Part shown: piece by piece, positions 8,750 through 16,804 of the stretch
Layout: each line of letters starts with the position of its first letter
Numbering within the stretch: the first letter of the stretch is position 1
Source of the DNA: a virus
Direction: 5' to 3' (one strand)
DNA length: 29,253 bases
Virus record (IMG/VR): IMGVR_UViG_3300048996_000033
Coordinates: 1 to 29,253 of that record
Notes under the pieces: generated by a model
Told to the model about the DNA's origin: nothing
Databases searched by the model: none
What the model saw: the letters and a program-made list of their open reading frames with translations, nothing else
Translations under genes and position numbers: made by a program

Positions 8750-9103
8750 ATGATCGACTTCGATGCGTTGGTTCTCAAACCGGCGGGCGACATTTTCCAG
8801 ATCATGGTCAGCTATACGCCGACCGTGAGCCAGCCCGGCGTGCCCGCGTTCGATACCAACGGCGTCTATTCATCGACCGCGCTCGATGTCGAATTGCAGG
8901 ACGGCACGATCTATTCCGATCAGCAGACCAAGCTCGAAGTCCGGCTCGCCGATTTTGCCGCGTACCCGGAGGAAGGCGACTTCGTCACCATCACCGACGC
9001 GCGCCACCCGGCATTCGGCAAGCAATTCTGGATCGGCGATCTCGATGAGGACGGCCAGGGCGGCGGCATCTTGTTGCTGCGCCTGAAGGAGCCGCCCTCA
9101 TGA
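8750..9103 (+). CDS. Probable head-tail connector protein (lambda FII-sized)
   Basis: A 117-aa beta-rich protein directly after the major capsid gene, the site of lambda FII, which is also 117 aa. I see no strong sequence motif. Patterns such as DVELQDGTIYSDQQTKLEVRLADF and the end QGGGILLLRLKEP suggest a small barrel like other head-completion or connector proteins. The frame is open from 8417, but that upstream part is a shadow of the capsid gene. ATG 8750 follows GAGG and lies just after the capsid stop. It overlaps the next gene by the ATGA signature, indicating coupling. The function is inferred mainly from position and length. Confidence 0.6.
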   Translation: MIDFDALVLKPAGDIFQIMVSYTPTVSQPGVPAFDTNGVYSSTALDVELQDGTIYSDQQTKLEVRLADFAAYPEEGDFVTITDARHPAFGKQFWIGDLDEDGQGGGILLLRLKEPPS

Positions 9104-9660
9104 GCCACTACGCCAGCACGGTGCAACTCAAGGCGATGGAGCTGGCGCAGGCGGGTTTCGGCGCGCGCTTCAAGACCTACAGAAGCACGCCGATGCTGCA
9201 GATACAGCCGGGCGACCTGCCGATCCTGGCCGTCCACATCCTGCGCGAACGTCGCGAGCAGGACGGACAGGCGAACCAGACCGTCCCGCACTTCAAGCAC
9301 ACGCTGACGCTGGGCTTTTCCGGCGCGGTGCATGTCGAGACCGACAAGCAGGATCAGCTTTCGATCCTTGAGGAGATGATGAGCGATCTGGACGACATGC
9401 TGTTGTGCGACCCGCGCTTCGTCAATCTGGTCGAGGGCGTCACCGCAATGGACCGTGTCGGCCAGTACGCGAAGGTCGGCGAGACCACGCTCTACGAAAT
9501 CCGGGTCGAGATGAACATGGAATTCTCCAGCCGGTTCGAGCCGGCGATCGTTGATGACCTCAAGGTCGTGAACATCAAGACGCAATTCCCAGACCAGGCG
9601 CACGCCGACAGCGGCACGCCGCAACTGGAGCAAGACATCGAACTCGATACCGGGACTTAA
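9100..9660 (+). CDS. Probable tail terminator / tail completion protein
   Basis: A 186-aa protein between the connector candidate and the sheath gene, the usual place of a tail terminator. The central pattern fits terminator-type folds: a hydrophobic strand (HTLTLGFSGAVHVE), then a helix with acidic residues (QLSILEEMMSDLDDMLL), then a DPRFVNLVEGV turn and a strand pair ending in LYEIRVEMNMEFSSRF. Such proteins cap the tube and sheath and bind the head connector. Start and previous stop overlap (ATGA). The C-terminus is acidic. I do not recognise it by direct family signature, so this is a fold-and-position call. Confidence 0.55.
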   Translation: MSHYASTVQLKAMELAQAGFGARFKTYRSTPMLQIQPGDLPILAVHILRERREQDGQANQTVPHFKHTLTLGFSGAVHVETDKQDQLSILEEMMSDLDDMLLCDPRFVNLVEGVTAMDRVGQYAKVGETTLYEIRVEMNMEFSSRFEPAIVDDLKVVNIKTQFPDQAHADSGTPQLEQDIELDTGT

Positions 9661-9708
9661 AAGCGGGAGCTGCCCGCCTCACCTCTGACCGCGAAGGAGA
9701 CCGCGCCG

Positions 9709-11262
9709 ATGCCCGTGTCATTCAATTCCATTCCCTCCAACTGGCGTATGCCGCTCTACTGGGTCGAAGTCGATCCGAGCATGGCCGGTTATCCGACTTC
9801 GCGTCTCGCATCGCTGATCTTCGGCATCATGCTGCCGACCGGCACCGCAACTGCTGACGTGCCGGTACCGGTGCCATCGCTCGCCGACGCAAGGCAATTG
9901 TTTGGCTATGGCTCGATGCTCGACAGCATGGTGGATTTTTTCACGCAGAACAATTTCGCGCAGGAGCTTTGGGTGGTCCCGATTGCAGAAGCAGCGGCGG
10001 GCGTGGCCGCGACCGGCAAGATGACGGTGACGGCTGCGGCGGTTTCCGCTGGCACGCTGCCGGTCTACGTCGCAGGCCGTCGCGTTCAGGTGTTCGTCGC
10101 CGCCGGAGAAGCGATGGACACGACCGCGACCAACATCGCGGCGGCGATAACCGCCGGTCCATCGATGCCGGTGACAGCGGTTGCCACTGCCGCGGAAATC
10201 GACCTGACCTGCAAATGGAAGGGCATCGAGGGCAACGACATCGATGTCAGGCTGGCCTATGGCGGCACGCTGGCTGCGGAACAGGTGCCAATTGGTCTCA
10301 CCATCACCTTGCCAACCGGCAACAAATTGTCGGGCGGCACCGGCACGGTGGATTTGACCAACGCCATCGTCAATCTTGGCGACGAACCGTATGAGTACGT
10401 TGCAACCGCCTTCACCGACAGCACCTCGCTGGCCCTCTTGGAGGCGGAATACGGCTTCGGCGACAATGGACGCTGGGGCTGGATGCGCCAGCTTTACGGC
10501 CACATCTTCGCGGCCCGGCGCGGCGTTGCGGCGTCTGGGGACAGCGTCGGTTATTCGGACCTTTTGGAGTACGGCCCGAACAACAATTCCGGTGTGGTCT
10601 CGGTGATGGGCATCGAGAGCAATTCGCCGACGCCGCCCTGGTGCTTCGCCGCGGCCTACACCGCGAAAGCCGCGCGCGCTCTGGTCAATGATCCCGCGCG
10701 CCCGCTGCAGACGCTGTCGCTAGACGGCTGCCTGCCCGCACCAAAACATCAGCGCTTCACGATGCGGCAGCTCAACGACCTGTCCGGCGTCGGGATCGCC
10801 ACGCAAGGCATCAACGGCGACGGCGTGCCATCGGTCAAACGAGAGAGCACGACCTATCAGCGCAATCTCTATGGTCAGGGTGACGACGCCTATGAACTGG
10901 TGCCGACGCTGGCAACGCTGGCCGCGCTGTTCCGATCGCAGCGCTACGCCATCACCTCGAAATATCCCAGGCACAAGCTGGCGGATGACGGCACAAGGTT
11001 CGGTGCCGGTCAGGCGATCGTGACGCCGAAGATCATCAAGGCGGAACTGATCGCGCAATATCGGCAGGATGAATTCCTGGGCCGGGTCGAGAACGCCAGC
11101 GCGTTCAAGGCCAATCTGATTGTGGAGCGCGACCCGAACGATCCGAACCGCGTCAACGTGCTGTATCCGCCTGATCTGATCAACCAGCTCCGCGTCTTCG
11201 CCGTGCTGGCGCAATTCCGCCTACAATATGATAGAGGGGTGGACACTTCCATCGCGGTTTAA
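9709..11262 (+). CDS. Contractile tail sheath protein, Mu gpL family
   Basis: A 517-aa sheath subunit showing that the phage is a myovirus. The start FNSIPSNWRMPLYWVEVDPSMAG and following LFGIMLPTGTATADVPVP are typical of Mu gpL-type sheaths. The C-terminal core has the family pattern FTMRQLNDLSGVGIATQGINGDGVPSVKRESTTYQRN, then KYPRHKLADDG and the final VNVLYPPDLINQLRVFAVLAQFRLQY. A variable insertion at residues ~110-220 is Ala/Thr/Val-rich. AAGGAG precedes the ATG. It directly abuts the zinc-ribbon gene rather than the tube gene, which is unusual. Confidence 0.96.
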   Translation: MPVSFNSIPSNWRMPLYWVEVDPSMAGYPTSRLASLIFGIMLPTGTATADVPVPVPSLADARQLFGYGSMLDSMVDFFTQNNFAQELWVVPIAEAAAGVAATGKMTVTAAAVSAGTLPVYVAGRRVQVFVAAGEAMDTTATNIAAAITAGPSMPVTAVATAAEIDLTCKWKGIEGNDIDVRLAYGGTLAAEQVPIGLTITLPTGNKLSGGTGTVDLTNAIVNLGDEPYEYVATAFTDSTSLALLEAEYGFGDNGRWGWMRQLYGHIFAARRGVAASGDSVGYSDLLEYGPNNNSGVVSVMGIESNSPTPPWCFAAAYTAKAARALVNDPARPLQTLSLDGCLPAPKHQRFTMRQLNDLSGVGIATQGINGDGVPSVKRESTTYQRNLYGQGDDAYELVPTLATLAALFRSQRYAITSKYPRHKLADDGTRFGAGQAIVTPKIIKAELIAQYRQDEFLGRVENASAFKANLIVERDPNDPNRVNVLYPPDLINQLRVFAVLAQFRLQYDRGVDTSIAV

Positions 11263-11577
11263 ATGGGCGAATATCTCTCACCAACCTACCAGCGAGATTG
11301 GAAGCGCCGCTATCGTGCGGCGCATCCGGGTTGTGACACGCTTGCGGGTGGACGCCCGTCGCGGGCCACCAAAGCAAAATTGCTGCCCGGTCAATGCAGG
11401 AAGTGTCGAAAAATCTTTCCGGGAAAAAGCGCAAGAAATTTCGTTCTATTAAAGAAAAAGAATTGGCGGGGTTGGTCGGCGGAATGTCGCGACTGCCGCA
11501 ACAAGCGGTTTAGAGACTGGTATGAGGCGAAGAACAATGGAGATTTACGGCAAGATCAACAAGCCGTTCTGGGATGA
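11263..11577 (+). CDS. Small zinc-ribbon protein inserted in the tail operon
   Basis: A 104-aa, strongly basic protein with two CxxC knuckles (CRKC near residue 45 and CRDC near 75) separated by ~26 residues, followed by a basic helix KRFRDWYEAKN. This resembles the zinc-ribbon front of phage HNH/endonuclease VII-like proteins, but the catalytic His-Asn-His part is missing. The start ATG directly follows the sheath stop TAA. The last 14 residues overlap the next gene. Its middle (about 11370-11460) is visibly richer in A and T than neighbouring structural genes, suggesting separate acquisition. It could act as a nucleic-acid-binding regulator or be a nuclease remnant. Confidence 0.65.
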   Translation: MGEYLSPTYQRDWKRRYRAAHPGCDTLAGGRPSRATKAKLLPGQCRKCRKIFPGKSARNFVLLKKKNWRGWSAECRDCRNKRFRDWYEAKNNGDLRQDQQAVLG

Positions 11578-12193
11578 CAAACCCGTCGCCGTGATCGGCG
11601 GTGGCCCGTCGCTAATCGATTTTGATTTCGAGAAATTGCGCGGCGCGCACGTGCTCGCGGTCAAGGGGTCGATCTTCGACATCCCCTGGGCGGACGCAGG
11701 CTTCGGTCTCGACATGCCGCGATACAAGTGCTGGCGCGACAAGCTCGCCAACGTGCAGAGCCGGGTCTATTGGGCAGTGCCGGAGGATCAGCTTGAGCGA
11801 ACCGGGCCACCGCCGTCGAAGAACATCACGTTCCTGAAGCGGCTTGACGGGCAGCACGTGTCTGATGATCCAGGCGCGGTCTATGACGGCGGTACCAGCG
11901 GCTTCGGCGCGCTGCAAATCTGCATCCATAAGCGCGCCAAGCAGATCGTGCTGTTCGGCTTCGACTACGATGGATCAAGCCATGCGCCGTCCGGCGTCGG
12001 ACAAGAGAAACGGCGGGCGCAGAGCGCGGCGAACTGGGCGGGTTGGGCCGAGCACTTCTCTATCTATTCGCCCTACTTCAATCAGCAGGGCATCCATATC
12101 GTCAACGCCTGTCCGACATCGGCGATCAGGTGTTTCCAGAAGGTTGCGCTGCAGGATGGTGTTGCGATCTGCGCCAACGGCAGAAGCATCTGA
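11537..12193 (+). CDS. GGGPSL-motif protein, possible DUF115/glycosyltransferase-like enzyme
   Basis: A 218-aa protein not expected in a minimal tail operon. It has an N-terminal VAVIGGGPSLIDFDFEKLRG loop, then LAVKGSIFDIPWADAGFGLD, and later GGTSGFGALQICIHKRAKQIVLFGFDYDG. This layout (glycine-rich loop, Asp-containing strand, GxSGxxAL helix, then LxGFD strand) resembles DUF115/MptE-like and sialyltransferase-like phage proteins that probably bind a nucleotide-linked substrate. Related phage proteins are sometimes labelled as morphogenetic without proof. The start overlaps the zinc-ribbon gene by 41 bases. ATG 11522 is an alternative adding five residues. The substrate and role are unknown; modification of a surface or virion component is one possibility. 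Confidence 0.55.
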   Translation: MEIYGKINKPFWDDKPVAVIGGGPSLIDFDFEKLRGAHVLAVKGSIFDIPWADAGFGLDMPRYKCWRDKLANVQSRVYWAVPEDQLERTGPPPSKNITFLKRLDGQHVSDDPGAVYDGGTSGFGALQICIHKRAKQIVLFGFDYDGSSHAPSGVGQEKRRAQSAANWAGWAEHFSIYSPYFNQQGIHIVNACPTSAIRCFQKVALQDGVAICANGRSI

Positions 12194-12308
12194 GATTGAT
12201 GCGCCCGCATTAACAAATTTTTGGATTTTCCCAACGTCCTGAGCGTTCCGTGCCGCGCGGCGCGATGGCCTTTCTTGCGCATCGTTCATTCCGAAGCGGG
12301 AGAGGGCA

Positions 12309-12674
12309 ATGGCGCAAGGACCGTTCGCGGGCACCGCGTATCTGAAAGTTGACGGCGATCAGTATCCGCTCAAGGGCAATCTTACGGTGTCGGGATCGCC
12401 GGTCGAACGCACCGGCATCGCTGGGCAGGACTACGTGCACGGCTATCAGGAGCTGCCGCGCGTGCCCTACATCGAGGGCGACGTGTCGACGCTGCCGGAG
12501 GTGTCCCTGGAGTTTCTGGAGACCGTCATCAACGCGACGGTGACCGCCGAACTCATCAACGGCAAGACCTATGTGCTGCGCAATGCGTGGACCAAGGGGC
12601 CGCTCGACATCAACACGCACGACGGTCAATTCCGCATCCGGTTCGAAGGCGTGTCCTGCGACGAAGTCGCCTAA
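12309..12674 (+). CDS. Tail tube protein, Mu gpM family
   Basis: A 121-aa inner tube subunit. The start FAGTAYLKVDGDQYPLKGNLTVS, the middle GYQELPRVPYIEGDVS and the end DGQFRIRFEGVSCDE are characteristic of the Mu gpM tube family, in which rings of this protein stack inside the sheath. GGGAGAGGG is placed close before the ATG. In Mu the tube gene follows the sheath directly. Here two extra genes and a 115-base gap intervene, so the tube may have its own ribosome loading or promoter, though no clear promoter is visible in the gap. Confidence 0.93.
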   Translation: MAQGPFAGTAYLKVDGDQYPLKGNLTVSGSPVERTGIAGQDYVHGYQELPRVPYIEGDVSTLPEVSLEFLETVINATVTAELINGKTYVLRNAWTKGPLDINTHDGQFRIRFEGVSCDEVA

Positions 12675-12682
12675 CGGAGTGA

Positions 12683-13045
12683 ATGATGGCAGAGGCGGCG
12701 GCAAGAAAGCATGAGCCGGTGGCGGCGGAGCCCCCTGCTCGACCGAAGGAGATCGTCATCGACCTCACCACTCCGGTGCAGGCTCATGGCGAAACGCTCA
12801 AGCAGATGAAGTTTCGCAGGCCGACCGGTGGCGACATCATGGCGATGGGCGACGGCTACCCGATCAACATCAACTGGCAGACCGGCGCAGTCACGCCAAA
12901 CCCGCCAGTGATGGGTCAGATGATGTCGGTGCTGGCGGCGGTCCCTCCTTCAACGATCAAGGCTTTGGATGCGGAGGACTGGTCAACCTGCGCCCATGCG
13001 CTGATGGGTTTTTTCCCGCCGGGCGCACAGGCGATGCAGTTCTGA
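12683..13045 (+). CDS. Tail assembly chaperone, gp41/E-like (short form)
   Basis: A 120-aa product (or 119 aa from ATG 12686) of the Mu gp41/P2 gpE group that coats the tape measure before tube polymerisation. Diagnostic residues are IDLTTPVQAHGETLKQMKFRRPTGGDIMAM in the first half. The second half has Pro/Ala-rich helices ending GFFPPGAQAMQF. It lies between tube and tape measure as expected. A T TTT TTC heptamer at 13009-13015, 28 bases before the stop, provides a probable -1 frameshift into a longer product. GGAG is close before the ATGATG pair, so either ATG is possible. Confidence 0.92.
   Translation: MMAEAAARKHEPVAAEPPARPKEIVIDLTTPVQAHGETLKQMKFRRPTGGDIMAMGDGYPININWQTGAVTPNPPVMGQMMSVLAAVPPSTIKALDAEDWSTCAHALMGFFPPGAQAMQF
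13009..13015 (+). promoter_or_regulatory. Probable -1 frameshift slippery site
   Basis: The zero-frame codons GGT TTT TTC give the canonical heptamer T TTT TTC. Slipping one base back leads into an open frame that runs from there to a TAG at 13177-13179. A small stem is possible just downstream, with CGCC at 13017-13020 pairing GGCG at 13030-13033. The position, shortly before the short chaperone's stop, is the classic site in lambda G/GT and P2 E/E' genes. Confidence 0.78.
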
Positions 13046-13179
13046 ACTGCTATCGGCTGGCGAAATTTTACTCGCGGTCACCCGGCGAGTTTCTGGCGAT
13101 GCCGCTGGATGAAGTCCGACAGCACATGATCTGGACCGACAGGTTGCTGGAGACTGCCGAGAGGCAGAGACCGCAATAG
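13015..13179 (+). CDS. Frameshift-encoded extension of the tail assembly chaperone
   Basis: This frame has no independent start that would make sense. It is open from the slippery site onward and encodes 54 residues joined to the first 111 of the short form, giving a ~165-aa long form. The extension reads LNCYRLAKFYSRSPGEFLAMPLDEVRQ followed by a charged helix. It resembles the second part of P2 E' or lambda T-type chaperone domains, with the typical PxEFLAMPLDE pattern that links the assembly chaperone to the tape measure. It ends 10 bases before the tape measure ATG. The assignment is inferred from frame continuity, family habit and position. Confidence 0.75.
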   Translation, partial: PAGRTGDAVLNCYRLAKFYSRSPGEFLAMPLDEVRQHMIWTDRLLETAERQRPQ

Positions 13180-13189
13180 GACGGCGACA

Positions 13190-15550
13190 ATGGCCAACGA
13201 AGATGTCCTACGGCTGAGAGCGACGGTCGTCTCCGAGGAGGCGTTGGCGAACATTCGCGCCATCGGGCGCGAAATCGGATTGGTGCCGCAGCGTGCGCGC
13301 CCCGGTCTCAATCAACTCAACACCCAGTTCTCAACCCTGGCGAACACCGTCAAGAACCTCGGCGACGAATTGCTCAAGGTTGCGCCGGGACTGAGCGGCT
13401 TCGGGCTGGGCGCGGCTGGTGCCGGTCTTGCAGCCGCAACGTTGGTCCGCACGCTTTCCAGCATCTCCGCAAAGATTGTCGAGCTTCAATACGCGAGCAA
13501 AGAACTCGGCATGAGCGAGCGCGACCTGCGCGCATGGTCGAAGACCGCCGAACGTGCGGGCATCGCGCCGGAAGCGATGATGGAGGGCCTGAAGGGCTTC
13601 AGGCGAACAGCGCAGGAGTTCAAATACAACATTGGTGGCGTCCGCGACGAGTTGATCGCGATGGGCGCAGGCCCGGTGGTCTCGCGCATCATGAATGCGA
13701 AAGACCAGACCGAAAAACTCAAAGAGGCGTTCGACTTCAAAGATGCGCTGATGAAGGCCGACCCGACCGGGTACAAGGCCAGAAAATTCTTTGAGATGAT
13801 CCAGCTCGGCGCGGACGCCGCGCGGCTGTCATTCGCGGAGTTTCAGGAGCAGCAGGCGAAGACCAAACCGATGTCGCAGGAGGACATCGACAACGCCGAC
13901 AAATTTCGCAAGGGCATCCTCGATCTCGGCGAGGCCTGGGACAAGCTGCTGAAGAAGACAGCGGTCAAGATGTTCCCCATGCTGATGCAGGACATCGACG
14001 ACATCAAATGGATTTTGGGAGCCTTTGAAAAAGTTGATGGGTTCATGGACAAGTGGCTGCCCGGCAAGGGCGGCAACCCAATGGGCCGCATGGTCTCGCC
14101 GTTTGTCCCGTCGAGCAAGGGGACACCCCTGCCGCAATCGCAGCAGCGTGGACCACGGACACCAGCAGAGAGTTTTGCCATGGGCTACCAGCCGATGGCG
14201 TTTCATCCTGGCGGCGGTGGCATCATCGGCGGTGGCGCAGGCAGCAACCTGAGCGAATTCTCCAAGGCGGTTAAAGATGGCGTGTTCGCCGCGTTGGTGG
14301 ATTTCAAAACCTATACTGAGACCGGCGGTGCTGGCAGGGCTGGTGACGGCTTCACCCATGCATCGTTCGGTGGCAGCGCTGGGGCAGCGGCTGGCGGCGG
14401 CATGGGTGGGAGCGCAGGCGGCGCGCCGGGCTTCGGCGGTGGCGGCTACACCAACCTGACGCCGGGCGCTGGCGGCGGCACGTCGGGCGGTCAGTCGCCG
14501 CCGGTCTACGATCCCGGCACCGGCAAGGTGATCGGCAACACGGGCGGCGCAGGCGTGCCGGGCGGATCGCGCGGCGGTTCTGGCGGCATCTCAGCGCCTG
14601 CGGGCACGCCGATCGCCCATTCTGGTCTGGCTACGGTCACGACCGCAAGCGGCAAGAACTTTCAGGTCGATAGTCGGTTCGCGCAGAACTTCCAAGGCTT
14701 CGTCAACGATTACGAAAAGTCTGGCGGCGTCATCGGCCCGGACAGCGGCACGCTTGGCTCTCGTCCACACAACGCCAGCGGTCACCCGATCGGCGCGGCG
14801 ATCGACATCAATCAAATCGGTCGGGGCGTGCGCAGCCACCCAGGTCGCGGCGTCTCGCTGCCGCCTGGACAAGAGGATGAGTTGGCTGCGAAGTGGGGTC
14901 TGGTCTCCGGCAATCAGTGGCGCAGCAACGATCAGGGGCATTTCGGCGTCAAGACCGTCGAGGACGCGCGGCAGGCTCTGATCAGGAACGGCGTCGAACC
15001 GGGACAGGCCACCGACATCGCGACAGCGCAATCCGGCGGAAAATCGGAAGGCGGAAAGACGGTCAAGGGATCGTGGTTCGGCAGCGGGCCCGGCTGGCAC
15101 GATCCATCGGAGCTGGTGGGGCGCAAGACGGCTTCCGGCCAAACGAACCAAGTGCCGGGCATCGCCCTGCCCGACCGATCCGGTCTCGGCAAGATGTTCG
15201 AGGTGACGACGCCGGACGGGCGCAAATTCATGCTGCCTCAAACCGATCTCGGCCCGGCCAAGAGCACCGGACGCGGCATCGACATCACGTCTGCTGCGGC
15301 GACGCAGATGGGCTATTCGGCAAAGAATTTTCCGACCGACAAGGGCTTCAGCTATCGCCGGCTCGACGGCGCAGTCGATAGCGCTGCGACCGGCGGCCAG
15401 AAGGTCGAAGGCAACGTCAACCTCACCGTCAATTCGAACGGCACGGCGGCGAAGACCAACGCGTCATCCGATGGTCTTTGGCAGAAGACCACGATCCAAA
15501 ACTACAAACAGATGCAGAAAACCGAAGCGCCGAGCTGGGGGCCCAGCTGA
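13190..15550 (+). CDS. Tail tape measure protein with M15-like peptidase and double-psi barrel-like domains
   Basis: A 786-aa ruler protein that sets tail length and is ejected during DNA entry. Residues 1-300 are helical with a hydrophobic Gly/Ala-rich stretch (~65-90). A Gly-rich low-complexity region covers ~340-480. Then comes a D,D-carboxypeptidase (VanY/M15)-like block: SGHPIGAAIDIN with H532 and D539, and DQGHFGV with H584, matching the SGHxxGxAxD...GHF metal-binding pattern. After residue 627 a GSWFGSGPGWHDPSE-to-GFSYRRLDG segment resembles RlpA/double-psi barrel lysozyme-associated domains. AGGACGG precedes the ATG. The stop overlaps the next ATG. It is the only visible cell-wall hydrolase candidate in the window. 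Confidence 0.88.
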   Translation: MANEDVLRLRATVVSEEALANIRAIGREIGLVPQRARPGLNQLNTQFSTLANTVKNLGDELLKVAPGLSGFGLGAAGAGLAAATLVRTLSSISAKIVELQYASKELGMSERDLRAWSKTAERAGIAPEAMMEGLKGFRRTAQEFKYNIGGVRDELIAMGAGPVVSRIMNAKDQTEKLKEAFDFKDALMKADPTGYKARKFFEMIQLGADAARLSFAEFQEQQAKTKPMSQEDIDNADKFRKGILDLGEAWDKLLKKTAVKMFPMLMQDIDDIKWILGAFEKVDGFMDKWLPGKGGNPMGRMVSPFVPSSKGTPLPQSQQRGPRTPAESFAMGYQPMAFHPGGGGIIGGGAGSNLSEFSKAVKDGVFAALVDFKTYTETGGAGRAGDGFTHASFGGSAGAAAGGGMGGSAGGAPGFGGGGYTNLTPGAGGGTSGGQSPPVYDPGTGKVIGNTGGAGVPGGSRGGSGGISAPAGTPIAHSGLATVTTASGKNFQVDSRFAQNFQGFVNDYEKSGGVIGPDSGTLGSRPHNASGHPIGAAIDINQIGRGVRSHPGRGVSLPPGQEDELAAKWGLVSGNQWRSNDQGHFGVKTVEDARQALIRNGVEPGQATDIATAQSGGKSEGGKTVKGSWFGSGPGWHDPSELVGRKTASGQTNQVPGIALPDRSGLGKMFEVTTPDGRKFMLPQTDLGPAKSTGRGIDITSAAATQMGYSAKNFPTDKGFSYRRLDGAVDSAATGGQKVEGNVNLTVNSNGTAAKTNASSDGLWQKTTIQNYKQMQKTEAPSWGPS

Positions 15551-16128
15551 TGGTCGCGATCAGGGACATCCACAATCCGTGGCGAGACAAGTTTCAGCGC
15601 GCGAAGTTTCGCAATGCGATCTTCTATGTCGAGGCCGACGTTCGCGCTGGCGGGCGGCGAGTGGCGCTGCATCAATACCCCAAGCGCAACATTCCCTATG
15701 CCGAGGACATGGGGCACACCGCAAACACCTTCACGGTGCAGGGCTTCCTGATCACGCTAGACGGCACCTATCTCGACCTGAAGAACCAATTGATCGACGC
15801 GCTGGAGCAGGATGGTCCCGGCATGCTGCGGCTGCCGCTGCCGTATCAGATGTCCGACGTGCAGGTGATGGTGCAGGCATACAGCATCACCGAGAGCCGC
15901 GATAAAGGCGGTATGTGCGCCGTCGAGATGAGCTTCGTTGAGTACGGCGACCCGGCCTATCGAACGACCATCTCGACACCGGCACAGATCCAACAATCCG
16001 CGGCGAACGTCGAGAGCAACGTGATGGGGCCGCCTGCCCCGGACACCGTGCAACAGGCGCAGCCGTACACCGATGTTTTCAAGAGCGCGAACGTGCCGAA
16101 TAGCGTTCCGAACCTGCCACAGCAATGA
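15550..16128 (+). CDS. DNA circulation protein gpN, N-terminal part (Mu gpN-like)
   Basis: A 192-aa protein matching the DNA-circularisation N-terminal domain of Mu gpN/gp43. It starts MVAIRDIHNPWRDKFQRAKF and has FYVEADVRAGGRRVALHQYPKRNIPYAEDMG, which is diagnostic of the family, then FTVQGFLITLDGTYL. In Mu-type myoviruses this is a baseplate/tail-tip component. ATG 15550 overlaps the tape-measure stop (TGATG) and is preferred over the longer reading from 15478. The last ~40 residues are Pro/Gln/Asn-rich linker. Family members are usually one longer protein; here the remainder follows in the same frame after a TGA. Confidence 0.88.
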   Translation: MVAIRDIHNPWRDKFQRAKFRNAIFYVEADVRAGGRRVALHQYPKRNIPYAEDMGHTANTFTVQGFLITLDGTYLDLKNQLIDALEQDGPGMLRLPLPYQMSDVQVMVQAYSITESRDKGGMCAVEMSFVEYGDPAYRTTISTPAQIQQSAANVESNVMGPPAPDTVQQAQPYTDVFKSANVPNSVPNLPQQ

Positions 16129-16134
16129 GCTGCC

Positions 16135-16803
16135 ATGACCTCAGATGAAGCCAACGAAGTCCTGGGCATCGTGCAGCGCATCGGGCCTGTGGTGCTGTCG
16201 GTTGCCGTGAACCCGTCCGGCACGATCGGCACCGCGCTGCGCCGGGCTGTCGGCATGCTGATTGCCGACTACAACATGATCAATATGCCGACGTTCGCCT
16301 TCGCGTTTGGCGTCTGTGTCGATCTGGCCCGCAACAGTCAGGCGACGCTGGCGACGATGGACCGCGTGCGCAAGGCGGCGCTGGCCGAGACGCCGGTCAG
16401 TCTGCCCGCCATCGCAACCGTGCTGGCGATCGTGCGGATCACGCTGACGCAGGAAGCCCGCATCATCGCCTATACGCAATTCAAGTCCCGTGACGAAGTC
16501 GATGCGGTCTCGACCGCGATCAACGACGCCTTCAGCCAGACCGAGGAAGTCGCCTCCGACGACCTCGACAGCGGCAGCTACATGGCGCTGATCAGATTGC
16601 ATGGCGACGTGGTGAAGCATCTCTCCGATCGCGCCCGCAAACTTCCGCGCGTGGTGACTTACAACTATTCGATGGTGATGCCGGCGCTGCGAATGGCGCA
16701 ACGCGCCTATGGCGACCCGTCGCGATTTCAGGAGTTGATTGACGAAAACGGCGTGGTCCATCCCGCGTTCATGCCCCGCGAGGGCAAGATGTTGGCGGTG
16801 TGA
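16135..16803 (+). CDS. DNA circulation protein gpN, C-terminal part
   Basis: A 222-aa helical protein that probably supplies the C-terminal half of Mu gpN. The end PALRMAQRAYGDPSRFQELIDENGVVHPAFMPREGKMLAV has the YGDxxR-xELxxxN-x-HPxFxPxGxxL ending used by gpN and related baseplate proteins to close the chain. It lies in the same reading frame as the preceding piece, separated only by TGA and two codons. The two products together (~414 residues) approach the size of Mu gpN (491 aa). A weak ribosome-binding site suggests coupling or low-level read-through. A separate protein with its own role cannot be excluded. Confidence 0.72.
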   Translation: MTSDEANEVLGIVQRIGPVVLSVAVNPSGTIGTALRRAVGMLIADYNMINMPTFAFAFGVCVDLARNSQATLATMDRVRKAALAETPVSLPAIATVLAIVRITLTQEARIIAYTQFKSRDEVDAVSTAINDAFSQTEEVASDDLDSGSYMALIRLHGDVVKHLSDRARKLPRVVTYNYSMVMPALRMAQRAYGDPSRFQELIDENGVVHPAFMPREGKMLAV

Positions 16804-16804
16804 C

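Noticed and set aside
11263-12193. True Mu com-mom genes
   Set aside because: The zinc-ribbon spacing and length differ from Com, and the second protein has a GGGPSL loop rather than Mom-like sequence; only the layout is alike.
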